From Dugong dugon (taxonomy: Eukaryota; Chordata; Mammalia; Sirenia; Dugongidae), in assembly GCA_030035585.1 (NCBI GenBank), contig CM057473.1, forward strand, positions 7,614,501-7,678,500: a DNA stretch of 64,000 bases, read 5' to 3'. How positions within the stretch are numbered: position 1 is the first letter of the stretch; every line of letters starts with the position of its first letter. Both the position numbers and the translations under genes were made by a program. The notes under the pieces were generated by a model, which saw nothing but the letters and a program-made list of their open reading frames with translations, made no database searches and was not told where the DNA came from. This document shows positions 10,801 through 22,800 of the stretch, in pieces.

Positions 10801-13800
10801 TTTTCTGTGTGTTTGTGTCTAATAGTGTCCTTCCTCATTTCTTCCTTCATTTCCACTCCCAGTAAACGGACTGGAAAAACTAGACAACCAAGCTTGTTAG
10901 AATTATATCAAGAAGGAACAGCAGGTGGACTGAGTGAGGTGGGAATTGAGGATTTAAAAACATCCATGCTTGCATTCATTTCCTTGTTTGGTAGAACCCC
11001 TGTGTTTCCCTAGCACCTTGTGTAATCCGACCTAAGCACCTCCCTCCCTCCCTCTGTATTTCCTTTCCCCTTTCCCCTTCGGTTAGTCAGCCCTCCTGTG
11101 GCTGCCCACTACCTTTACAAATCCAGACTCCATATCAGGGCGTACAGGGCTCTGCATGATCTGGCCCTACCTATCTGATGTCATCCTCCACCTCCCTACT
11201 GCCCCCTCACTGTTACACATTTTACTTCTTCATTTAGGTTCTTGGTTCTGCCATTCTTCCATGTCCCTATAGGACAGAGCAGAACTGCCCCACAGGGTTT
11301 CCAAGGAGCAGCTGGTGGATTCAAACTGCTGACCTTTTGTTTAGCAGCCCAGCTCTTAACCACTGTGCCACCAGGGCTTTTTTGTTTTTGTTTTTGTTTT
11401 CTCTGATCTCATCCTACACCTCCCTGGTCCCCCTTCCCCGCCACACACATTCTAGCTCTCCATTTAAGTTCTGGGTTCTTCTGTTCTTCACTCCGCAGGT
11501 ATGCCTAGCTTGTTTTCTCTAGGGGGAGGGTAGCTTGCATCATATTCTCGCTGGGAGTTCTCTAATCCATCTGCAAATTGGGAGTCTGGTTTATTTAAAA
11601 TACCAGGTGACAAATGTTACCAGAGTGAAGTCATGAGATTGGTCACGAAGAGTTTTAGAAAATGGATTTTGAGACAACTAATTTGGCTGTTCACAGATCT
11701 TTCTGTTTTGTTTTTGCTTCCTCTTTTGTTCTTGACTTTGTTATGGATGGATAACTGATCGTGTGGATTATTTTCTCTTTAGTTGGCTATGTCACAGCTC
11801 ATTACAACTATTGCGTTTGAACTTGGAAAGGTTCAAAACCAATTGATTAGCCAGGAGCCAGGCACATGAAAGTCAAGATGTCAGAGCTGAAGACTTTATA
11901 TCATACTGTTGTGCTGTCTGTAAGAATGTAGACTTTGGGCCGTGCTGTTGGGTTCCAGTCTCACTCTGCCATTAATTAGGTGTGTGACCATGGGCAAGTT
12001 GCTTAAACTTTCTGTGCGCCATTTCCTCATCTATAAAATGGGAATGGTACTCCATGGAGTTGTTGTTAGGATTAATGTAGTTCATGCATGAAATGTGCCT
12101 AGCAATGCCTGGCACATGAAAAGGCTCAGTAAATGTTAGTGATATTTATTGCTCTGAAGTTGGTCCTGGGACAGTGGGCTCCTTAGCACTGCACCCCACA
12201 GGTAGGCAGACTTAACAGATCCTTGGGAAATCTGGTCTTGCTCCGTGACGCAGCAGAGTGCAGAGTGAAGGAAGGACGAGGGAGAAGGAAAACCAAGGCC
12301 TGATTTCTCTCCAAGCTCACAGTTGGGTGTTCTCTGTTTGCAAGAGGCATGGAGGAGCCAGCGGCCAGGAGTGCTTAGCGGAGAATTCCTCCTGATGGAA
12401 ACTGGAGGTATGGGGAAGAAGTGCGCTGTTCCTCTTACCCCAACAGCAGTCAACCCCGGGGGATTGATAACGAGAAGCAACCAAACCCCTTGCAGTCAAG
12501 TCGATTCCAACTCACGGCAACCCAATAGCACAGAGTAGAACTGCCCCATGGGGTTTCCAAGGGGCGGCTGGTGGATTCGAACTGCTGACCTTTTGGCTAG
12601 CAGCCGAGCTCTTAACCACTGTGTCACCAGGGCTCCCAGGGGATTGACAGGGGAAGAAAAACAGGTAAAATTTAATCCTTTTAGTTTGCTAGTTAATGGT
12701 CATTCTGCAGCTATTTTATCGGTAAGAGGGTAAAAACAATTAGTTGAGATGAGGTTCGTCGTGGTTTGAATTATGTCCCCCCAAAAACGTTTGTATCAGT
12801 TTGGCTGGGCTGTGATTCCTGGTACTGTGTGATTTTCCTATTATGTTGTAAATCGTGCCTCTTTGATGTTAATGAGGGAGGATGGGTGGCAGTTGTGTAA
12901 GGCAGGACTGGATCTCCAAGACTGGGTTGTGTCCTGAGGCAATCTCTTGAGATGTAAAAGAGAGAAGTGTGCAGTGAGACAGGGGGACCTCATACCATCA
13001 AGAAAGCAGTGCTGGTAGCGGAGCCTGTCCTTTGGACCGGTGTCCCTGCGCAGAGAAGCTCCTATTCCGGGGGAACACCGAAGAGAAGAAGGCCAACAGA
13101 GAGAGAAAGCCTTCCCCTGGAGGTGACGCCCTGACTTTGGACTTTTAGCCTACTTTGACTATGAGGAAATAAACTTCTCTTCATTAAAACCATCAGCTTC
13201 CGGTATTTCTGTTATAGCAGCACTAGATGACTAAGACAGAATTTGGTACCGAGAGTGGGGTGCTGCTCTAACAGATACCTAAAATGTGGAAGCGGTTTTA
13301 AAACTGTGAATAGATAGATGTACGGCAGTTGACAGAGGACCAACAGCAGCAGAGAAGCGGCAGCAGCAGAACCAGGAGACCAGTGCGAGATGGCGCTGGA
13401 GCCGACCCACGGAGCGAGAGAGCTGAGTGCCTGTGAGCAGGAGGCTTCCTGGCAGAGTGGGGTGCCTCTGGGCACTTATCGGTGAATCTAGGCTTGCCGA
13501 CCCACGGAGCGAGAGAGCTGAGTGTGTGCACGAGGCTTTCTGGTGGAGTGGGGTGCCTCCGGGCACTTACACCGGTGGAGCTACAGAGCTTTGGAACACT
13601 TGCCCCAGCAGGGCAGATGTGGGCGTGAGGCCCGAGGGCCAAGAGGCCACAGGAAACAGAAGCAGATGCTGAAGAGACAAGGGGCACAAGAAGCCGAGCT
13701 GCCTCAGTCTCAAAAGGTATGGCCATGACCTCGGGTTTCAAAGGGTGGAGCGTTGGCCTCTGGTGCTTCTAAGGGTGGAGTCACTCAGATGGACTGGGAG

Positions 13801-16800
13801 AACGGTGCACCTAAAGCCAAGGGAGCAGAGTTGCTGTCCCAGTGGGCCTGGAAGGCGGAGCTGGAGCCCAGGGCTGATGGGCCTCCGCTCAGAATCCAGA
13901 GACTCTGGCCAATACCTAGAGTCTGGAGGTCAGGGCCATTGTGTAAATTGTCTCGGAGAACAGAGGATTATTTTCAAAGCCTTGAGGGCTAATGTAATGT
14001 GTTCTGCTGACTTGGCGTGTTGCCTATTATCCCTTCATTCCCTCCAGTTTCTCCCATTTGTAACGGAAATGTCTAGCTTGTGCCTGTTCTGCCATTGTAC
14101 CTTTGGAAGCAGATAACTTGTATTCTAGATTTCACAGATGAAGAGGAATTTTTGGAGTTTGAACTTGGAGTTAAGACTTTTGCTATGATATGATGGGGTG
14201 AATATGTTTTCCATGTTGCAAGAATGTGATTTTTGGGGGGCCAAAGGGTGGAATGTGAAGGTTTGAATATGTCCCCCAAAAAATGTGTGTATCAATTTGG
14301 CTAGGCCATGATTCCTGGTACTATGTGATTTTCCTGTATGTTGTAAACCTGCCTCTATGATGTTAATGAGGAAGGACGGGTGGCAGTTGTGTTAGTAAGG
14401 CAGGAGCTGATCTACAAGACTGGATTGTGTCCTGAGGCAATCTCTTGAGATATAAAAGACAGAAGTGAGCAGTGGGACAGGGGGACCTCATACCATCAAG
14501 AAAGCAGTGCCGGGAGCGGAGCGTGTCCTTTGGACCGGTGTCCCTGTGCAGAGAAGCTCCTATTCCGGGGGAACACTGAAGAGAAGAAGGCCAACAGAGA
14601 GAAGAAGCCTTCCCCTGGAGCTGACGCCCTGAATTTGGACTTTTAGCTCACTTTAACTGTGAGGAAATAAACTTCCCTTTGTTAAAACCATCCACTTGTG
14701 GTATTTCTGTTACAGCAGTGTTAGATGACTAAGACAAGGTTTATGGGGATTTTTAATGGGTTTAATCTATGTGTGTTCTACCTGTTCATCATTGCCAGTT
14801 CTTTCCCTTGTCTAGGTGCTTCACGATCATCTTTTAAAAGAAACACCTGACACACTCAGTGACCCCCAGTAAGTCATTTTATTTCCCTGTGACTCATGGT
14901 GACGATTGATTTCATGTATAGATAAGCGGATGTTTAACTTCCGTGTGACTTTTTTTTTTTTAAAGAAGAGATTCTGAATGTAGAAATGGAAATATTTGAT
15001 TTAATGCTATGTGCACATGCTGTTTTAAGGGTTTTTACTTGCAAATTGTCCTGCTATGTAACTTCGGTTATCTGGGAGTTAACACATACACATTTGGTTC
15101 TTCTAGAAAGAGTTTTTTTTTTTCTTCTTCTTTTTCAGATTTACCTCTTGTTAGTCATAGCAGGCACCATCTTAAGATCTGGTTGAAAGTAGTTAAGAGC
15201 CTTTAAGAGTTCTTTTGAAAGAGTAGCAGAATGTTCTGTTTACATTTGCTCTTATGTTCTAAACAAAGTTTTCAGAGCCCTTAAGGGGCAATAATCTTAA
15301 ATGTGTTGGTATCCTTTCTCTAGAATAACCCAGTTATGTGCTACTGAGAGAGAGAGAGCGATGTCCTTGTGCGCTTACTTCAAGCTGTGGCTTTTCTTCC
15401 ACTTTCCTCTTGTACTGGTAGTAAAATATGTGATTAAAACTCTATTTTGAGGGAAGTTGGCACAGCGGGAATAGAAGATAGAAATAAAGCAGTGTGATGT
15501 TAAAAAATCATATTTGTTTTGTCATTTGAAAACAGCTATGATAGATATTTAATGATAAAACCTTTAAAATAGGGGCACCAAATATGTAGTTTGACTTATT
15601 TTCAATCCTTATATATATTTTCTTTCTTTTTTTTTTTTTTAACGTCAAGAACTGTTCCAGAGGAAGAAAGAGAAGCTAAATTCTATCGAGTTATAACTTG
15701 TTCCTTATTGGCCTTAAAGAAATTGCTTTGCCTCTTGCCTGATAGTGAACTTGATTCTCTGGAGGAGAAATTTAAGTTTCTTTTATCACACAATAAGTTT
15801 TGGAAGTATGGAAAACACAGTATACCTCAGGTATTGTAATTTTTTTTTTATTTTGAGACATTTCTCTGATTTTTTTCCCGTGCTTTTCTCTAGTGTTATG
15901 TTTGAAACTCTGCAAGCACATCTTAGTGATGGGTCATTCAAGAGTAAATTATTTCTCTTACTAGACTATTTTTCTGTTTTCACATGCTTAGTTAGCTGTT
16001 TGGCCCTAAGGTTCAGAGTTGAAGGATCATACTCCTCCCTTTGTGGCACCTTAAAATTACTGTTGTGTGCAGTGCTGGTCTCAGTGTATTTATTTTCTCC
16101 CTTTTGTCTCTGTTGCCCTCCATCCTCCACCTCCACCATTATGTTTTAAGATTCAGGTTGTTGCATGTATCAGTAGTCCATTCTTTTTTATTGCTGAGTA
16201 CTGTTTCATTTTATAGATTTTCCACAATTTGTTTTTCCATCCACTTCTGATGAACATTTGGGTTTCTAGTTTTTGGCTAATATGACTAAGTCTGCTGTGA
16301 AAATCTGTAACAGTCTTTTTCTGGACACAGGTTTTCCTTTTTCTTGAGTAAACACCGAGGAGAGGAATTGATAGGTTATATGGTAAGTGTACAGCTATAT
16401 AACCCATGAGTTCTATATGGTTATATAAAAAACCCATTGCCGTCAAGTCAGTTCTGACTCATAGTGACCCTATAGGACAGAGTAGGACTGCCCCATAGGA
16501 TTTCCAAGGAGCGCCTAGTGGATTCCAGCTGCTGATGTTTTGGTTAGCAGCCAAGCTCTCTTAACCACTGTGCCACCAGGGCTCCTGTGGTTATGTACTT
16601 ACCATAAAAATAACCCAACCAAACCCATTGCTGTTGAGTCGATTCCCGATTCCCACTCGTAGTGACCCTGCAGGACAGAGTAGAACTGCCCCAGAGAGTT
16701 TCCAAGGAGCAGCTGATGGATTCGGACCGCCAGTGTTTTGGTTAGCAGCCGAGCTCTTAACCACTGTACCACTAGGGTTCTATATCACCTGTCAATTCCT

Positions 16801-19800
16801 CTCCTAAGTATTTACCCAAGAAAAAGGAAGACGTGTCTAGAAAAAGACTGTTTAGAGATGTTCATAGCAGATTTATTCATAATAGCAGAAAACTGTCCTG
16901 GTGGCACAGTACCTAAGTGTTGTGCTGCTAACCAATAGGTCTATGTTGCTATGAGTCGGAATCGACTCAACGGCAGTGGTTTTTTTTTTTTTTTTTTTAA
17001 TGGTAAGTACATGTTTAGCTTTATAGCAGGCTACCAAACTGTGCTGTTTTACACTCAGACCAGCAACGTGAGAGACGTTCACTTGCTCTGTCTCCTCCTG
17101 TTCGGGATGATCAGTCACTTTTAAGTCATGCTTATGGGTGTAGAGATCAGGGATGGGCAGCTACAGCTCGAGGTTTAAATCTGGCCTACCTGTTCTTGTA
17201 CCCAGTTTTAGGAATTGTCTGCAGCTGCCTTTGGGCTCCAAAGCAGAGTTGAGTAGTTGCAACAGAGCCCTTAGGGGGCCTGTCAAGCTTAAGATAGTTA
17301 CTCTCCGGTTCTTTATAGAAAATGTTTGCTGCCCTCTGGGGTAGAAGTTTCTCACTGTGGTTTTAATTCACATTTCTCTGATGAGCAGCTTTTAATGTGC
17401 TTATGCTCAGTGGTTACGAGCTTAGCAGCTAACCAGAAGGTCAGCAGTTCGAATCCATTCAGCTGCTCCTTAAACCCTGTGGAGTTGGAATTGACTCCAA
17501 GGCAGCGGGTTTGGTTTTTGTTTGCATTGGCCATTTGTATACCTTTCGTGAGGCATCTGTTCAAATCTTTTACTCCTTTTTCATTTTATATACTGTGTAT
17601 TTTATTTCTAAAATTTTATTTTATTTTTTTACATTTTATGTTTCTTTGATAAAATTTCCTAATTTTCCATTATTACCATATTTTCCTTTACATCATTAAG
17701 TGTAATAATAGCTACTCTAAAGTCTATTTCTGAAAGTAACATTGGGGTCATCTTGGGGTTGGCATCCATTAACTGTCTTATCCCTTGAGATGGGATACAT
17801 TTTCCTGCCTCTTTATATGTGGAGTAATTTTAGATTGTATCCTGGACGTTGTAAATGTTATGTTGTGGATTCTGGGTACAAGTATTTTGTCAGATAAAAG
17901 TAGATAAATATTTTCTTCCAGTCTATGCCTTGCTTTTGTATTTTCTTAATGGTTTAGAAAGAGTACAAGTTTTAATTTTGATGAAGTCTAATGTATCACT
18001 TTTTTCTTTTATAGTTCATACTTTTGGTGTCTTACTTACGAAATCTAGAAGTTTTGCAGTTTAGGTGGGTAATCCATTTAGAGTTAATTTTTGTGTATGG
18101 TGTGAGGGTAAGAGTCAAAATTATTATTTTTTTCTATGAGTATCTGTCTGTTAAAAGACTATCCTCACCCTGGCTGTTACCTTTGTTGAAACTCTGTTGA
18201 CTGTTGTTGTTGTTAGTTACCATTGTGTTGATTTCGACTTATAGTGACTCCATGGGACAGAGTAGAACTGCCCCATAAGGTTCTTTTTGCTGTAATCTTT
18301 AAGGAAGCCAGATCACTAGGTCTTTCTTCTGTGAAGCCACTGGGTGGGTTCAAGCCACTGACCTTTCTGCTAGCAGCTGAGCACCTAGCTTGTGCCACCA
18401 GGGCTCCTTCAATTGACCATGTATATGAAGTTTTGATTTTGGACTGTTTATTCTGTTTCATCGATCTCTATGTCTGTACTTATACCAATACCTAGTGTCT
18501 TGATTATTGTTCTTTTATAGTTAGTAAGTCTTGAAATCCTCCAGCTTTGTTCTTTTTCAAAATTGTTTTGGCCATTCTAGGTTCTTTGTATCCTAAAGTA
18601 ATGTTTTATAATATTAAACACAGTAAGTTTTTGTTGCATTGTAAAATGGGCTTTCTTTTCTGATTACGTTTTCTATTTTGTTTCTGCTAGTGTTTAGGAA
18701 TGCTACCCTTCTGTGTGTTAATTTTATATCCAGCAGCTTTTCCAAACTCCTATTGTTTCTAATCATTTGTCTTTAGATCTTTTTGAATATTCTTTCTAGC
18801 CCATTATTTTGCTGTAATTACAGATAGTGTTATGAGTTCCTTTCCAGTTCTTCGTTGTTTTTCCTTTCTTGTCTTTTTTGTGTTGGTTATGTACTCTAGG
18901 GAGCCCTGGTGGCACAGTGGGTGAGAGCTCAGCCGCTAATCAAAAGGTCTGCAGTTTGAATCCACCAGCTGCTTCTTGGAAACCCTGTGGGACAGTTCTG
19001 TTCTGTCCTGTAGGGTTGCTGTAGTTGGAACCAACTTGATGGCACCTAACAGAAACAGCAATAATAACAACAGCAACAATAACAACAGTACCTTGTTGAG
19101 TAGAAGTGGTGATTAGTGGTCATCCTTTTCTTGTTCCTGACTTGAATGGAAAAAGTTCTAGACTCTGGGTGTTAGGTATTATGTTTGTTGTAGATTGCAT
19201 CTGGGTCAAGAATTTCATAATTTTTTTCTGAGGAGAGAACTACTGAGCATTTATATATCATGAATGAATGCTGAAAATTTCTTGATTGCTTTTTTTGATC
19301 TGTTTATATGATCATATGATTTTGCCCCTAGCATTGAAGAGACATACTTACTCATTCTATGTGTTTCTCTTTCTAAATACACCATTGATATTGATTTGGT
19401 AATAGTTTATATAAAATATACATAAATAAAATATTCTGTGGAGTTACATGTGTAGGTATGTTTTTTAACCCCACAGAACATTGCCTTATATTCTCAGTCT
19501 TCATTTAGATTCAGCTACATGTTTGTTGTTTTGTTTGCTCTGTATTCCTTTCTTCATTTCTTACCTTCCATCTGGGATTGTTTACCTTCTGTATGGAGGA
19601 TGTCCTTTTGAATTTCTTCTGGTACTGGTCCGTTCTTTTTTGCACAATCAGAAGATATTTAATTTTATGCTCATTCTTGAAAGACATTTTTTGTGAGGTA
19701 CCGGGTGACATGTTGGCAGTTATTTTCTTTCAGTCTCTTGAAGATATTCCACTGTTTTCTGATTCACATTGTCACTGTGAAAGTGAGCTGTTGGTCTGAC

Positions 19801-22800
19801 TGTCCTTCCTTTGAAGGTCATCTGTATTTTCCCTCTGGCTAGACAAAGATTTTCTGTCTTTTTGGTTTCGCGGTTGCACCACGATGTGTCTCGGTGTGGA
19901 TTTCCTTCTGTGTATCCTTTTTGGGATTTGTTGGGATTCTTAAATCTGTTGATTGTAGTTTTGATTGGCTCTACAAAATTCTTAGCTATAGCTCTTCAGA
20001 TATTTCCTTTGCCCCATGACCGCTCTTCTCACCCTCTGGGATTCCGGTTAAATATATGTTAACTTTCCCACTCGGTCCTGCATGTCTCCTATGCTGTCTT
20101 GGGTGGTTTTCATCATTTTGTTTCTTCAGGCAGCTCCGTGGACAATTTCTTCTCCTCGCTCTCCCAGAGCAGTGATTCTCTCATCATCTGCTTCTAATTG
20201 TTAAACTGCGAATTGAACTTTAAATTTTCTTCTCTTTTAGTTTAGAAATTGTGCTTGGTTCTTTTGCATACCGATGAAATACTTTTCTAGGATCCTTTCC
20301 CTGCAGATGTCTTTAAATTTTTATTTCTTTAAATATAAAAAGCATTGTTACGGATTTTATAACTGACAGTTATAAAATTTAAAGTCTTAGATCTCTGTGT
20401 TGTCTTTTGTTTTTGCTGGTCGTGTCTCGCGGTGTCTTATTTTTTATGTTTGTGGTTATATCTGACTTTGTGCTGGCCACTGTACTGGTAGGAATCATTT
20501 CAGACCAAAGTGAAGGATTCTGCCTCTAGAGAGGTTTTCTGTTTGCTTCAGCCAAAGATACAGAAAGTTGAATTAATTCTTTCTTCTTTCACTTTTGGCC
20601 TGGTAATTCCTAATGTCTTTTTAGCCATTTTGATGCTCCTAAGAAGATTTTTAAAATATTTTTCTAACCTCTTTTAGTGTTATTGTTGGAAGATTAGTCC
20701 CAATAACCCATCTGCCATTACCCTACATAAAATACCTTGTCCTAGCTTTGTTGTTAGTTTTCATCAGGTTGGCTCTGATTCATGGTGACTGTAGGTATAA
20801 CAGAATGAAGTTGGCTGGTCCTGCCCATCTTCATGATCCTTGGTGTGTTTGAGTCCATTGTTGTGCCTTTTGTGTAGTGCCTTCCAACCTAAAACTGAAA
20901 AACCTGTCGCCATTGAGTAGATTCTGACTCATAGCGACCCTATAGGACAGAGTAGAACTGCCCCATAGGGCTCCCAAGGGGCAGTTGGTGGATTCGAACT
21001 GCTGACCTTTTGGTTGGCAGCCGAACTCTTACTCACTGCGCCACCAGGGCTCCAACCTAAAGGGGGCTCATTTTCCAGCACTGTATCAGGCAGTATTCTG
21101 TTGTGATCCAAAAGGTTTTCATTGGCTGATTTTTAGAAGTAGATCACCAGGCCTTTCTTCCTAGTGTGTTTTAGTCTGGAAGTTCTGCTAAACCTGTCTA
21201 CCATGGATGAGCCTGATGGTATTTGAAATACTGGTGGCATAGCTTCCAGCATCATAGCAACACACAGCCCCCACGGTACGACCAGCTGACAGACAAGTGG
21301 TGAATCATAGCTTTACTTAAATTATTTAGGTGCATTTTATTTAGGCTTCAATTTAATTCAGCTTTCCATTTCTTCTTTTAGATCCGCTCAGCTTATTTTG
21401 AATTAGTTTCTGCTTTGTGCCAGCGAATTCCATGGTTGATGAAAGATGAAGCATCCAAAGTGAGCCCATCTGTTCTGCTTAGCATTGATGATAGTGACCC
21501 TGTTGTATGCCCAGCTCTCTGGGAAGCTGTCCTTTATACGCTTACAACTATCGAGGTATGTTAGAGAGGTACATTTAGTACACTTTGGAGTACTTGTTTC
21601 CTTGGTTGAATTTTAGAAGCCCTACATGTCACGTAAGAGAGGGGCTATCAGATTATAGTCTCCGATACTTACTGGAAAAATGCTTTCTTGGAAATAAAAT
21701 ATTTAATTTAAAACTTGGTATAAATCTTAAACTGCATATAAAATGGCATAAAACTTTTATTTCATTTTTTCTGTTTAGCTAGTAATAATTATTATTTAAA
21801 CCATATGTGGCCCACTACAATTAGCGTATCTGAATCTTGTATTTAAGATTAAAATCACTTTCAGAAAGCACGTTTGATAGGAATTTTCTAAATCACAGAA
21901 TGATTTCTGACCAATATTGTCCCATAAGCATGTGGAATACATGAATACTCTATGTAATATATTTCTTATAATTTCAGAGTTTTAGTTTTTAATGGTGCTG
22001 AGAGATTATAGACTCTCAGGGTAAAAATAATTGGTTTTTATTTTTGAGAGCCCACTTTTTTTCTCTTAATTGGGAAAAGTAAGTTTCATGATTTCTAATT
22101 ACTTTTATGCTGTCTTCTTTGTTTAGGACTGTTGGACTCATGTAAATGCAAAGAAAAGTGTGTTTCCCAAGCTGTCAGCTGTGGTTCGTGAAGGTGGTCG
22201 GGGCCTGGCCACTGTTATATATCCTTACCTTCTGCCATTTATCAGCAAACTCCCTCAGTCCATTACAGATCCAAAGTTGGACTTCTTCAAAAATTTCCTT
22301 ACCTCTCTAGTTACAGGGTAAGGAAGTTAAATTCTCAATTTTTAAAGCAGAAGGGATTTTCTTGTTGCCATAAATGGTAGGATGACACACCTACCATCAT
22401 CTTTCTTATTTAAATTTCCCTAAATTGTTTTGCTGTTCACTAAACACTGGAAAAATTTCAGGGAATTGCGATTTTAATTCTTTCCTTGGATCAAAGTGGT
22501 ATATCAGGAGAGAGAGAACTGTGGTAAGACCCATAGGTGGAAATAGGCCCCTTTTCAAATGAGTCATTCTTTTGTATTTTGATATATACAAGTACTCAAA
22601 TACAGAAGATAAGCCAGTGAAACTTTAACTTCCATCAGATTAAATATAATAGCTATTTAAATTTACACATGAATTATTTAGGTGCATTTTATTGAACATA
22701 ATAAAAGATGCACGATTTTATTAAGTTTTTTTTCTACTACATTGTTATCTTTATTTGATTAAGTCCTGTCTTTCAAGCTTGTAGGTGGATAGATAGGAGA

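Larger units (their letters stand above)
16140..18630 (-). mobile_element. Old L1, minus strand, broken up by SINEs
   Basis: Successive antisense L1 blocks (16140-16400, 17002-17125, 17345-17408, 17519-17620, 17870-18195, 18409-18600) follow the order of ORF2 read in reverse. Motifs include TTAATTTTGATGAAGTCTAA and GTTCTTTTTCAAAATTGTTT. Five AfroSINEs and one inverted segment interrupt it. Confidence 0.75.

Noticed and set aside
13212-14116. Overlapping open frames on both strands
   Set aside because: They lie in the internal part of a MaLR fossil, which is non-coding debris.
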